Origin: Asterias amurensis
Lineage: Eukaryota; Echinodermata; Asteroidea; Forcipulatida; Asteriidae
Length of the DNA stretch: 64,000 nt
Direction: 5' to 3'
Assembly: GCF_032118995.1 (NCBI RefSeq)
Contig: NC_092653.1
Coordinates: 25,067,202 to 25,131,201, forward strand
Positions 46,001-57,357 of this stretch are shown in pieces. Position 1 is the stretch's first letter, and each line of letters opens with the position of its first letter. The notes under the pieces are model-generated. The model had not been told where the DNA came from. It worked only from the letters and a program-made list of their open reading frames with translations, and ran no database searches. The translations under genes and the position numbers were made by a program.

Positions 46001-49000
46001 CTACTCCGCGGTAGTAGAATATACATGTAAAGCAAGACAGTTCTCTAAAGAACAAAACTTAGGCTGGACTAAGGCTAGAGCTGGAGCTCTGCTTGAGGCA
46101 GGGGCTCGGCTTGAGGCTTGACTAGAGGCTTGGCTTGATGCTGGGACTAAGGCACATGCCGGGGTCTGGCTTTAAGGCTGGGGTTCAACTTGAGGGTGGA
46201 CTAAGGACGGGCTTGCAGTTTGGCTTGAGGCTGGGACCAAGAGAGGGGCTGGCATGAGCCTGGGGTTCGACCCGAGGCTTGGGCTTGGCTTGATGCTGGG
46301 ACTAAGGCACAGGCTGGGTCTGGCTTTAAGCTGGGAGCAAGGCAGGGGCTCGGCTTGAGGATGGGAAATGCAGGGGTTTAGGGTTGATTTGAGGCTGGGA
46401 CCAAAACTGGTATTGGGGCTTGAGCTCAGGGTTTTAGTTACAAACCATCAAAGATCTGTATTTGGACAATGTGTAAATTGATTATGAGTCTTACCTGGTC
46501 TCTTACTGCATACAAAGAAAGTCAGCCTGTCAGTGAGTTCATATTGACACTGTACAAGACGCTCGGCTAGCTCAAGATGGCCCTCCTCTCTAAGGTAAAC
46601 AAACAAACATCATTGTCAATAACCTTCTTTGGTTTGCGGTAACACCATGCGTGTATCTACGTACAAGGTACTCAAGGTGCTGAGTATATACATATACAGA
46701 CTTTCAGAAAGATAGGTTATTGAAGTTATGAATTCTGAGACCCTATTATGTAGCACCTTAAAAGGGTTTACAAGGTGCTACGGCGCATACAGCAGCCACA
46801 GCCAGGAACACCGGGGCGAACCCCTTCTCTTTTTGATAAGTGTGGTTCTTTTACATGTGTTTTTACACAACACATGGGACCAGCTGCTTGTCACGGCTGG
46901 GGATTCGAGCCCACACTCTGCTGATCAGAATTATCAGAGTGTTATTTCGCTGCTCTTAACCACTCGGCCACGACACTTCCAGAATAAACAAACTTAAATG
47001 CTCTCTAGGCAAAAGCCCCATCCCCCCTTTGGTGAGGACGACCCTGCCCATCCACCCTTTTTCCTTGGCACTGTACTCACTTTGCTAAATCAGCCGGTGT
47101 CTGTCCATTATTGTCCATTGCCCCCGGGTCTGCACCATAAGCCATAAGGAGCTCACTCTGTAAGCTCTGCCCTGCGTTGCTTGCAACATGTAACGGTGTG
47201 TTCCCTTTTTCCTACCATACAATCATTTAAAAGAAGGGTCAAAGATAAAATACATACGTCTCCTGACGATGACTAGAGCAAGCTTGTCGAAACGTTCAGA
47301 CCATTTAGGGCTCCCATTAAGAGGGAGCTGTTTCTCACAATGTTTAAATTTTCAACAGCTCTCCATTGCTGGCTACCAAGCACCAAGTAAGTTTTTATGC
47401 CAACAATTATTTTTAGTAATTATCAATAGTATTCAGTGCCTTGGATCGGACGAGTTGGTCTATAAAAAGCGTTTGTAACCGTTTTTTTTATAAAATGCAT
47501 ATGGTTGGAAAGATGTTTTAAAAGTAGAATACAATGATCCACACAAGTTTGCCTCAAAATTGCGTGGTTTTCCTTTTACTGTGCGAACTAACACGGTCGG
47601 CCTTTTAAGGAGTCAAAAATTTGACTCCCATAAATGGCCGACCGTGTTAGTCGACGAGGTAAAAGGAAAAATGTGCAATTTCAAGGCATGTTTGTGTGGA
47701 TCATTGTGTTCTACTTTTACAACATCGATCTACCCATATGCATTTTATAGAAAAACGTTACAAGCGCTTTTCAAAGACCAACTCGACCGATCCAAGGCAA
47801 CGTGTTCCTTTAAGTTTGTGTTTGTAATGCAAAACAAATTCTGCAACTTACCACATGGTAGAAGTTTGCTTGAGCACCGAGTGAGAGCAGCCTTAAACAG
47901 GTCTCAAGATTACCTGTTCTTACACTTGAGTGAAGTTGCTGCCAAAGAAAAATCAATCAAAATTAATTAATTATAATAATATAATATTAACAGGTTCTTA
48001 TATAGCGCATTTCACAAAAACCGTCTCAATGCGCTTTACAATAGTGCCCTGGTCATTGGGTCAATGAACATCCCTTTAATCTTTCTCAGCTCCCTGGAGA
48101 GTAAACAGCCTGAGCAACCATAGCGCTCCAAAGGCTCTTCGATACACAATATCAACCTCTACCCTCACAGGTACCCATTTATACCCATGGGTGAAGAGAA
48201 GCAATTATAGTAAAGTATCTTGGTCAAAGACACAAGTGCCACAACTGGGACCTGAACCCACACACCAATGACTTAACTACAAGTACTTGATTTTGATGCT
48301 CTTAATCACGTGGCCATGACATCCTATTACAACAGAACTAAATCCTTCAGCTCTTTCTTGTGCTCTGGGAGCCCAAGCAAAGTCAAGCCCAAAGAGGTCG
48401 AGGCCATCTGACCAATGTCGATCTGCTGAAAAAGGACACTGGATTTGTGACAGCTGGGGAAGTGTCCATGTGCATGGGGGACAGGAAGACCTGGAGAAAC
48501 CTCAGCCGTAATATCATTGACCGAGGACACCACTCCAAATAAAAGAAATCCTTCAGACTCAAACTCACGACGTGTCACATATAAAGCAAAATCAACTTCA
48601 CATTTTTGGGACCCTTTCGGCAAGGTTAAAAAATGGAGACAGGTTTGTTGAATTTGAAACATCGCATGGTGGAAATAAAACATGGAAAGGTTTGCAGTGA
48701 CACCATGTAATGACTATCTCTAAATGAGTTGGGATGATTCTAAAAAGTACTATTGGTTTCAACCCAACGTTTCGATCAGTATGCTCTCATCGTCTTCTGG
48801 AGAAAGCTGGACTCTGATGCTGTATGCTGCTTAAGTACTACGGATGCGGATTAGCTTGGTGATGTACGAAGGCGGGAGACAGGTTTAGGATCTACCAGCT
48901 GAGATGTATTCTACTTACTTTACTAAGGTCTTTAACATTGGAATCTTCATCCTTCAGTCGATGAACAAAGTCCAGTCTCTGATACTTGGCCCGAATGAAC

Positions 49001-52000
49001 TCTGATTTAGAAGGGCTAGAAAACAAAACAAATCAATACCTCTTGGTTACTTAATTTCCTTACAACAAAATCACAAGGAAATTTGGTTAGTAATCCTATT
49101 TTTATCAAGGAAGAAATTACATGCTGAAGCAAATTTTTGTGCTTAGCAGCTCTATGAAATTGGGCCCAGAGCTTAAAATTCTTTGAATCGGAGGATAAGG
49201 GTGGAATTTTTACAAGGTCAGTTCAATACAAATCATGCAAACTAATACAGAGGAAATCCACAATTAGGGGCAGTGTGTATTTAGTCCACATGGCAAGAGG
49301 GGTGGGAGGGGGGCCTGTTAAACTGAGATAAATATGTTACCATGAACACTTGGTTGTAAACTTCAAAACAACTTTCTCGAATAAGTAGATCCATGACCCT
49401 GACCAACATAAGGTCAAAAATCCTATATTTTTTTTTCTGGGTATTAATTTCTGACAAAAATAATAATTTCTGGATTTCAAACCTTTGGTACAAGAATCCA
49501 AATAAACTGACAGAAAAAGCTGAATGGGCCAATTGTCATAGAGCTGCTTAAAGACAAACATCAGCTAAGCACAACACAATTATGCTTAGCAGAATAAATT
49601 TATGCTTTAGAATAAAGGATACCAGCAGCCAATATACCATTTACCATTCCATCTGTTATGGTATCATGTTCATTTGTTCTAAGTTCTTCGAAGAAAATTG
49701 TTAAAAGCAAAATTTGCTGCTTCTAGCTCTTTGAAGTTGGGCCCTTGTCTTAATGCCCCCTATTAAAGTTTCTCATGGAGTTTAAGATTTCAAATAGAAG
49801 GGCAATTTGCAAATTGAAGGCCTTGCCCTCTTGAAAATGATATGCTCAACTGCATATAAAGGGAACTAACTACTCTTTCTTCAAAACAAAAAAAACAATG
49901 ATGAAAATCACTGTTTGAGAAATTTAGTCAGAAAAGCATTTGGGTAAATAATTATGCAAAATGTGAACAAATCATAAAATAAAATTGAGCGAGAAGTTAA
50001 AAATTAATTACGTAAAGTTAATGACAACCGTTTTAGACAGGTTCGGCAGAGGTGTACAGAACCAATTAGATTAGGAACGAATCCAGTCGACCCAAATAAT
50101 TTTTTGTATCAGACCAATGAACTTAACATTCGGCTAATGACAAGATCGACGTCTGAAACCAAGGCGCTCAAGAGTCGTTTCGAATGATTGCAATGGTCGA
50201 TCTTTCGACTTCTGGCTTGTCCAGTCACTCCTAACTGTTTCAGACGTTTGAACGTTTCATGTACTTAATTCAGAATTTGGTTTGCCGTGACTCTGTAAGT
50301 GCCTGTTTAAAACGCGTGTACTTTAAGGCAAACTACAGTCAGACAGTGGATGATAAAGTCCTGGGAGTCGAAAGCTTCTCTTTCCCAATCTACTTCTTTG
50401 TCACTCCGCTAACATAACAATAGACCGATCCAGTAGGCTCCGCCCACGACGCACGTGTGAGCAAGAACACGTGGAGCTCTCCAATGCCTTTCTGCACAAC
50501 TCTGCTGCGCGCGCCAAGATACACGCACGCATGTCTGACCATAGTGCCAGACCTTCCTTGCATTGTGGTAGGTCAATCTGCAATGGGGCGGAGCTTAATG
50601 GATTGGTCTACTACTTTTGTAATTCTTTGTAAAAAGAAATATATACTTGAACTTAGAAGTTTCAAATTTTTTATCCACGAACAAAAATATTTATAAAAAT
50701 GCAGAGTAATACATTATGAAGAAAAAGTGGTGTTATGAAATAGAAAACAGTTATAAAAATAAAAGCAGCATGCAAGTATTAAAAAACATGACAAATAGTA
50801 CTTTTGAAAACATGTATTAACGGAATGAAAGAGTGGTGACGACTGACCAGGCGATATATTGTACAGCCTTTTTAAACCGGCATGGTCATTAGGACTAATG
50901 ACTGGCTGTGTAATAAAGGACCCAGCAATATTCATAGTTTATTATTGCTGGGTTATGACACTGCAAGGTTCTTAACTGCTGTTCCAGACTCAGTCTTTAC
51001 TACTCTTGTTTTCCCATTCACAAATACATAGTACTCTATTTTTGTTAAAAAGCATAAAAGTAAAGGAAAACTGTAATTTAAAGGAACACGTTGCCTTGGA
51101 TCGGTCGAGTTGGTCTCTTCGAAAAGCGATCTTGAAACCGTTTGTTATAAAATGCATATGGGTAGAAAGATGTTGTAAAAGGAGAATACAATGATCTACA
51201 CAAATATGCCACGAAATTGCAAGGTTTTCTTTTTACCTCGTCAACAAACACGGTCGGCCATTTATGAGAGTCAAAATTTTGACTCCCATAAATTGTTGAT
51301 TGTGTTAGTTCGTGACGCAAAAGGAAAGCCGGGCAATTTTGCGTGATACTTGTGTGGATCATTATATTCTACTTTTAAAACATCTTTCTAACCCTATGCA
51401 TTTCATAAAAAACAGTTTCAAACGCTTGTTATAGACCAACTCGTCGATCCAAGGCAACATGTTGCTTTAACGTCTAAATTCTTTCCATTTCTGTCCTTAG
51501 GTCGCTTTGCATGCTCATTGGTACATGTTTGTGTAATAATTTTAGTGTCGTATCGCGATGTGTTGTGATTGCGTATATTGCGATGTGTTGTAATTGCCAT
51601 GAATTTAAGCTTGCGCACTAGTACACATATAATGGCTGTTAACGCTGAACGCGCTTTAGACAACTGGTTTTAAATGGCTCTAGTTCTATACCATTACCAG
51701 CAATTTCACCAGGTTAACATGGTCATGTGACTGGCTTTTAACCAATAGGACAGCCTAATCTGTCCGAGGTATTTATGAATTACAAAATGAACAAAAAATT
51801 TATTACTTGATACAGATGGATTATGCTGCATGTGTAAACTACGATTGACCAATGTTGCCATGGCAACACAGTAAACAAAAATGGCTGCTGCAGCTTCATG
51901 GTGGTTGTTATGAATAGAGAAGGTCAAAACTTACGACCTTGAAAACGTCAGGTCCGCGTTCCTGGAGGACAGACGCCGTTTGGTAAAACTGTGACGGAGA

Positions 52001-55000
52001 CTCCAATTGTCCCCGGAGTCCTCTATGCTATTCCGCCCACTGTTGTTGGGGGCATAAATAAGCATTCAGACAAACAAACACACGAACAAACAAACAAACA
52101 AACAAACAGACTTAAGCCTTTTTGCCATGTCAATCACATAACCCAATTTCATTTTGATAGCTGCTTACCAGAAATACTGCTTAGCACATTTGATTGTTCA
52201 GTTTGAATCAGCCACCAAATATATTATCACACGTTAAGAGTAAGTTAGGCACAAAACAATTTTGCTAACCAGTATTTACCAGAATCTGCTTACCAGGCAA
52301 GCTACCATCACAAGTAACATTTCTGAGTTTTGCTTAATAGCAGAACACTTAAAATCTGAATTGTCTGCTTAAAGGCAGTGGACACTATTGGTAATTACTC
52401 AAAATAATTATTGGCATAAAACCTTTCTTGGTGACGAGTAATGGGGATAGGTTGATGGTATAAAACATTGTGAGAAACGGCTCCCTCTGAAGTGCCATAG
52501 TTTTCGAGAAAGAAGTATTTTTCCACGATTTTGATTTCGAGACCTCAAGTTTAGAACTTGAGGTCACGAAATCAACCATCTAAGTGCACAGAACTTCATG
52601 TGACAAGGGTGTTTGTTTCTTTCATTATTATCTCGCAAGTGCGATGACCGATTGACCTCAATTTTTTCACAGGTTTGTTATTTTATGCTTATGTTGAGAT
52701 ACACCAACTGTGAAGGCTAGTCTTTGACAATTACCAATAGTGTCCACTGTCTTTAAGCAGCTCTATGAAATTGGCCCATGGCTTGATTTAACACAGAGCT
52801 AAGATTGATCTAAAGTTTGAGTCACTCTTAACTGATCAAAAGCTCTCCATTAGTCGTTACCAAGTAAGTTTTATGCTAACAATTATTTTTGAGTAATTAC
52901 AGATAGTGTCCAGTGCCTTTGAACATGTATCACATGGCCAGTCCCCATTTCATAGCAGGGGTCGAAATTGCCGCTAGCCCGCTAGCCCGGGACTACCAGA
53001 TTTACAGCCGGGCTACTGGTTTTTCCAGTTTGATAGCCCGACGGGCTAGTGAAAAAATAATGTAAAAATCATCATTACAAACAACAAAGAACTATGCTAT
53101 ATGGTGTATTGTAAAGTTTGAGCCGTGACGCTAGACATAATGTGTCTTTCGGGCTACCAAAATCTCATCAGGGCTACTAAAAATTCCTGGTTACTAGCCC
53201 TGCTGACTACCATGAAAATACACTTAATTTCGACCCCTGCATAGAGCTGCTTATCACAAAAATAGTAGCTAAGCACAACAAATTCTTGCTTACAAGAGTA
53301 AGTAATACACCATGTCTTGTAGCTGGTATCTTGTTTATTTTTGCTGAGCAAAACAAATTGTTAAGTAATAGCTTCTTTTTAAGCAGCTCTTTGAAATACA
53401 TGTAGAATCCTGAGCACAGTGTTAGCAAGAGGGTTGTCTGTGTGTCTTAAAGATACCCAGCTATAAATTTGGACACCCTGTTTTTGTAATGTAAAACAAA
53501 TGTAAGTGACAAATTTTTGACACCTAGTCATGGCAGTTTTAAATTTCCAGCAAATCTGTAAACCCTTTACTAAACCCTGGTTAAAACCTTGTCCCTAGGA
53601 GAATTTCCCCCAGGCCTGATGCTTCACGGAGGCAATAAAGATTGCCTCCATGCCACTTGGTCATTGCCTTGGTGCCCTTGAAATGCTCCAGGAGAATTTA
53701 CACTTTCAGAATGGGATGCCCTTTGACCAAGGAAAAAATGCCTTGGTGGACTTGCCCTTTCATAAAACAAAGCATACAGGCCTGTTCCCCCACTCTAAGA
53801 GCAAGTTAAGTCGGTCTCAGGTCGACCTAAGATTTTCTTGCAACTCCAACAAACCGTCGGCAACGCACCTGTAGGTAAAATATGCTCAGGTCACAACAAC
53901 TGAGAAATCGTGCGCCTGCAAATGGTTTCCAACCGTCAGAATCACGTCGTACAAATTGAAATTGTTCTACTCTTGCGACTGTTAATATTTTCGAGCGGCG
54001 ATTGTTTCAGATTGTCTTAAAATCATCGTAGTTACGCTCAGGTCGTAAATAAACGCTGACTGAAAGGTTTCGCTCAGGCGCAGTGCGATCCTGAAAAGTC
54101 AGCCACTGACTGTTTTTTGTTGAAACAAGGTCGACCTGAGGCTTTACATTACTTAGCAGTAAGATGAGTAGATACTTACTGTATGGGATCCTTTGGAGAT
54201 GGTTTACGCTTTCCACTACGGACTTGTGAGGGATCCAGAAGAGAATGCTCCCAGATTGAGTTGGCGCCGTTTGTTACAAGAGCATACACCATCTAGAACA
54301 TCAACAACAAAATTACATATTATCCATAGGCTTCTCCCAGGGATATAAATGGGGTACTGCGAGGGTAGACATGGACATGGTTGATATTTTGTTTTAAAAA
54401 AATCCTCCTGAGCGCCACGGCAGCCATGGGCTGTGTATACTCATCAGGGAGCTGAGAAAGATGACAGGAAGGTTATTGGCCCATTGTCCAGCGGCCGGTT
54501 TCACAAAGAAAGAAGATTGCTCGCAACTGCAAATCAATCAAATTTGCTTTTAAAGTACAGTGTGATGTCACAATGTAAATTACTATGGTATAACTGACAA
54601 TTTGTCTTTTGATGGATTTTAATGCTATGTGAAATCTAGATAGAGAGAGAGTTGAAGTTCATAGAAACAACGTACGGGGCACTTGCATGCGCGTTTCCTG
54701 TCCACCATATTGGGGATTACAACATGTGTTTAAGCGCGCATTTTGTGCAGAAACATGTGTACTATCCTTTTGTGCATGTTTTGACCCCCAATATGGTAGA
54801 CAGGAGGGAAAAGTTTCCGTATGGCGCCACCACTTTTTCATTCGATATAAAATAATATAGGAACTTATTTACCTGATTGATATATCCCTTTTTGTAAAAA
54901 TGAGTGGAAAAGTGGTGGCGCCATACGGAAAGTTATCCGACAGGAGACCTGCAGGTACATGCGCGCTGCGCGTTGTGCAATGGGAAAAAGTTCATATGGT

Positions 55001-57357
55001 CTGCATACTATACCCACCTCTCTAAGACTCCTTGGCCATTGTGAGCCATGGTTGATGGCACGGATCTGTGAGATGTGTCGTCCGAGGCTACGGTGCACAC
55101 TGCAGCATTCATCACAAACCAAAACCCCACGATTCAGCGACGCCCATCCTGGATCTGTGGAAAATTTAACAATTAATTTGGTTTACTTCGTGAACATTTA
55201 TAGCAACAATTAGCCAGATGCCGGGCTACACAGCCGATGGTTATGGGGTTGTCCTAAAACCCCCTCCACATCCACCCCATGTCAGAACCAAAACGTGTCC
55301 CAATTCCGAATTCATAAAATTAAAAAATAGAAAGAAAATCCCTGATTTAGAACTCACATCGTGTGCTTATGCAAAGCAAAGAGCACCATGCGACCTAGAC
55401 CCAGTAACTGGGGCGCTGTACTCCTTTTCAACAATTTTTGACTTTATCTGTCGTACTAGCGCCCCAGGGAATGGCACAGAATTTTAACGAATACCCAGTT
55501 TTTCGCGACACCCAGCCACAAAAAATGCCTCAAAATGACAAAAAGACCAAACAAACTAGCTCAAAAATCGCCTACTCTATTCTCGATACGTCTAGGATGT
55601 AACATCAGGCATTTAATTGTACTCACGATCATTTTTTAAACTCCAAATCGATGATTTTTAACTCCGCATCGTGGAGCGATTGACAAGTCTGCGATTTTCG
55701 GATGTGTATGGTAACGAAACATGGCGTCGCGTTGTGGGTGGATGTCCATCAACGGCTGTTTAATGCTACACTTGTTACAGGCGTTGCAGCGAATGCTATA
55801 CATTGTACACGGGGATGGGTACAGGCGCTGCAGCTAGCGAGTGCCCACGTGCGTTCAATCATGGGCAACGTAACTTACACGGTGCCGGGTTGTTGGAAAA
55901 TTATCAGAAAGGGGGTGAAAGTTTCTCAGAAAGGGAATATTGTCTGAAAGAGGGGATTTTTCTGGTCATCGCCCCCCCCCCCAAAAAAAAAAAAAAAAAA
56001 GGGGGAAAATATGATAAATAAATAAAAACCGCTGAACTTCATCTAGGCCTACGATTTTTGTGCATGGTTAAATTGCTTCTTATAATGTTAAGTGCTGCCA
56101 GTGTCACTGTAGAATTTTTTTTTATTTATTTATCATCTTTTTTCCCCTTTTTTTCGTTTTTTTCCTTTTTTTTTTTTGGGGGGGTGCGATGACCAGAAAA
56201 ATCCAGACCAGCAGACTTCATCCAGAACCATCCAGCTTCATCCAGCAGACTTCAGACCAGAAAAATCCCCTCTTTCAGACAATATTCCCTTTCTGAGAAC
56301 CTTTCACCCCCTTTCTGATAATTTTCCAACAACCCGGCACCGTGTAAGTTACGTTGACCATGATTGAACGCACGTGGGCACTCGCTAGCTGCAGCGCCTG
56401 TACCCATCCCCGTGTACAATGTATAGCATTCGCTGCAACGCCTGTAACAAGTGTAGCATTAAACAGCCGTTGATGGACATCCACCCACAACGCGACGCCA
56501 TGTTTCGTTACCATACACATCCGAAAATCGCAGACTTGTCAATCGCTCCACGATGCGGAGTTAAAAATCATCGATTTGGAGTTTAAAAAATGATCGTGAG
56601 TACAATTAAATGCCTGATGTTACATCCTAGACGTATCGAGAATAGAGTAGGCGATTTTTGAGCTAGTTTGTTTGGTCTTTTTGTCATTTTGAGGCATTTT
56701 TTGTGGCTGGGTGTCGCGAAAAACTGGGTATTTGTTAAAATTCTGTGCCATTCCCTGGGGCGCTAGTACGACAGATAAAGTCAAAAATTGTTGAAAAGGA
56801 GTACAGCGCCCCAGTTACTGGGTCTACATGCGACCATGTTCCTTCCAACCTGCTGACCAACCGACCAACCGTATGTCCACTGTCATTGTCACAAAGTGTC
56901 AAAAATTTCGTTTTATTTATTTATTAATTAATAAGACTTTAGACTTTTGTCCATTTATTTATCCTGATTATTTAATTAGTTTTTAGGGCCCAAAATAAAA
57001 ACTACAGACAACCAAGATGCAAACAACGTCCTATTTATGTGGCTAACAATTTATTTGTAGGCAAACCAACAAGACAACAAGGTGTCACTGTCGTGTTGCT
57101 GTCGTGCTCGTGTTGTTGTCAATGAAAGCCTGACATCAAAAAAGTAACATTCACTTTCCTTGCCTCGCCTGCTTCTTCTTAATCTTGACACGACACTGAC
57201 TGACAGAAAAGTCAAATACTTTATGTCTCGACTGTTTTGTAATTGTAAGTGTCTAAAATGTACCATATCAAATTATAAATTCAGAAATAAGTATATACTA
57301 ACCAGGCGATCCACAGTCTGCACAAATTTCCCCTGGAATTCTCTGCTTCGCCCTCAT
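34040..57357 (-). CDS. GIT: GIT ArfGAP scaffold protein (GIT1/GIT2 orthologue), complete, 19 coding exons
   Basis: Arf6-directed GTPase-activating scaffold that pairs with PIX and paxillin at focal adhesions and synapses. Coding exons, 5' to 3': 57357-57303, 55154-55018, 54292-54180, 49015-48919, 47938-47852, 47211-47081, 46589-46495, 45387-45290, 44580-44508, 44389-44295, 43679-43556, 42564-42380, 39975-39928, 37894-37745, 37273-36968, 36061-35985, 35699-35493, 34902-34839, 34237-34040. The phases join to 779 residues (human GIT1 761, GIT2 759). The ArfGAP zinc finger is C12, C15, C32, C35 with the catalytic Arg at R40 (CCSVHRSLGRHIS). Ankyrin repeats lie at about 135-235 (GNTPLHVAS, GHLELAERLV). 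SHD segments are at about 245-370 (ELARKKLQALSNHLFEELAM; GRQKLARFSAREFATLIIDI). There is a coiled coil at about 450-510 and a FAT-like helical end at about 630-779 (AYDIAKSAKQLV). Exons 13 and 15 have weak-looking acceptors and are the least certain. Invertebrates usually have one GIT, so I do not choose between GIT1 and GIT2. Confidence 0.96.
36165..36460. repeat. Dispersed repeat with TTTGCGGTAACACCA, GIT intron 15
   Basis: Contains TTGGTTTGCGGTAACACCA, CTTGCCAGGTAGAGTTTGTT, CTACCGCGGAG and CAACGTTTCGACTAGCTTGC. Related pieces are at 391-500, 12838-12935, 17500-17660, 27350-27450, 45905-46065, 46620-46660, 47262-47335, 48690-48905 and 57912-58025. Its type is unknown. Confidence 0.5.
36430..36905 (+). 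mobile_element. SINE-like element interrupted by a (TCTG)n-bearing insert, GIT intron 15
   Basis: The left part TTATATAGCGCTTCTCACAC..CAAAGCGCTTCCAACATTAT and the right part CCTCACAGGTACCCATTTAC match the unbroken form at 735-920. The insert (about 36,540-36,870) carries a TCTG microsatellite (36,617-36,676). Confidence 0.5.
37395..37740 (+). mobile_element. LINE 3' end (L2/CR1-like), GIT intron 14
   Basis: The frames read SFQYAAVQLWNSLPEVVKQA and FKTRLKTSLF, the usual C-terminal signature of L2/CR1-type reverse transcriptases. A short 3' UTR ends GCGCTATATAAGAATGG then (TTA)n. It is 5'-truncated, so inactive. Confidence 0.7.
37952..38317. repeat. Truncated M1 MITE followed by a tandem pair of about 97 bp, GIT intron 13
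   Basis: M1 sequence runs from about 37952 to 38117 and stops. It is followed by two copies (about 38115 and 38211) of GTGTTGAGGCAATACTATGA with GAGATAAAAACACT. The second copy is slightly longer. Confidence 0.6.
38551..38933. mobile_element. TTAA MITE, family M1, full length, GIT intron 13
   Basis: Runs from TTAAAACAGTAGACACTATT to CCAATAGTGTCCACTGTCTT plus TAA, about 383 bp, with the internal palindrome seen in other M1 copies. Confidence 0.85.
39485..39857. mobile_element. TTAA MITE, second family, GIT intron 13
   Basis: The ends TTAAAGCCATTGGACACTTT and AAAGTGTATAATGGCTTTAA are inverted. The interior (GTCCACAGCCCACACTTCGTG, GTTTCCGCACGTTTCGCCG in part) differs from M1 except for TTTTATATAAAATAACAAAC. 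This is a sister family with the same target. Confidence 0.75.
40205..40745. repeat. Inverted duplication, copy 1, with MITE M8 inside, GIT intron 12
   Basis: Aligns in reverse with 42700-43550 (shared GACGTGATAGGAGTGTACT, AAAGCTCATGTCACTGCACG, GAACATCTGACGTCATACTC). It is interrupted at about 40335-40582 by an M8 element with ends CTAGAGGGCGCAC / GTGCGCCCTCTAG. The two copies lie on either side of GIT exon 12. Confidence 0.75.
41525..41872 (-). mobile_element. tRNA-derived SINE, family E, GIT intron 12
   Basis: The head on the minus strand, GGTTGCACGGTTGGCTTGTG with CCGGTTCGATTCTTGGCCAG, has tRNA A and B boxes. The body matches 12668-12850. Confidence 0.65.
42700..43555. repeat. Inverted duplication, copy 2, with a 593-bp TIR element inside, GIT intron 11
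   Basis: The reverse complement of copy 1 is split by a TIR element at about 42932-43524. That element starts GGGGCGGATTGCATTAAAAT and ends TGGTGCAATCCGCCCC, with many internal GGTCTTAG/CTAAGACC words. Copy 1 provides the empty site: GAACATCTGACGTCA runs on unbroken there. Confidence 0.75.
44789..45055 (+). mobile_element. tRNA-derived SINE, family B, GIT intron 8
   Basis: The Ser/Leu-like head GTGTCGTGGCGGAGCGGATA and GTGGGTTCGAATCCCTGTCG are followed by a body with GCAAGACACTTACTATAATTG and CTCCCCAGGGAGCTGAGA. Other copies: 47985-48323 (-), 54325-54490 (+, headless), 62745-63010 (-). Confidence 0.75.
45498..45887. mobile_element. Long palindromic TTAA MITE, family M2, full length, GIT intron 7
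   Basis: 390 bp; TTAAAGGAACACGTTGCCTT to its inverse. The centre ATGGGAGTCAAAATTTTGAC / CCCATAAATGGCCGAC is self-complementary. The whole element can fold into a single hairpin. Confidence 0.9.
46060..46440. repeat. Degenerate GC-rich minisatellite, GIT intron 7
   Basis: Many imperfect units built on GGCTTGAGGCTGGGACTAAG, including GGGGCTCGGCTTGAGG and GGCTTGATGCTGGGACTAAG. Period about 20-25 bp and irregular. No coding frame was recognised. Confidence 0.8.
47441..47813. mobile_element. M2 MITE with left end joined to an M1 fragment, GIT intron 5
   Basis: The right end is complete (GGCAACGTGTTCCTTTAA). The left end starts at CCTTGGATCGGACGAG, directly after a partial M1 element, suggesting a deletion fusion. 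Confidence 0.75.
51078..51470. mobile_element. M2 palindromic MITE, GIT intron 3
   Basis: TTAAAGGAACACGTTGCCTT to AGGCAACATGTTGCTTTAA. It is more diverged than other copies. The centre is the same GACTCCCATAAA-type palindrome. Confidence 0.85.
52369..52756. mobile_element. M1 MITE inserted in a CTGCTTAAGCAGC-type repeat, GIT intron 3
   Basis: The flanks TTGTCTGC and GCAGCTCTATGAAATTGGCC join across one TTAA. The element ends are TTAAAGGCAGTGGACACTAT and CAATAGTGTCCACTGTCTTTAA (inverted). Confidence 0.85.
52955..53239. mobile_element. 285-bp TIR element with CATAG target duplication, GIT intron 3
   Basis: The ends CAGGGGTCGAAATTG and TAATTTCGACCCCTG are inverted. The flanks are CATAG (52950-52954) and CATAG (53240-53244). 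Removing it restores ATTTCATAGAGCTGCTTA, a motif found many times in the window. The internal words GGGCTACT / AGTAGCCC type also pair. Class uncertain. Confidence 0.75.
54807..54938. mobile_element. 132-bp palindromic MITE, copy 3, with 8-bp target duplication, GIT intron 2
   Basis: Same family as 7791-7922. The flanks GACAGGAG (54799-54806) and GACAGGAG (54939-54946) are perfect. It sits just 80 bp 3' of GIT exon 2 in transcript order. Confidence 0.85.
55396..56826. mobile_element. 1,431-bp foldback transposon with about 600-bp inverted arms and 9-bp target duplication, GIT intron 1
   Basis: The left end TAGACCCAGTAACTGGGGCG and the right end CGCCCCAGTTACTGGGTCTA are perfect inverses. The arms stay nearly identical for about 580 bp, including an 81-residue open frame in each. 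CATGCGACC flanks both sides (55387-55395, 56827-56835). The middle (about 55,990-56,190) is A/T homopolymers. The right arm has about 65 bp extra, made of CATCCAG/GACTTCA repeats. A 9-bp duplication with long arms fits Mutator-like or foldback-type elements (sea urchin TU elements are a precedent). No transposase gene was seen, so it is non-autonomous. Confidence 0.9.

Noticed and set aside
48327-48683. 118-codon minus-strand frame in GIT intron 4
   Set aside because: No homology recognised, no splice structure, and it starts inside a SINE border.
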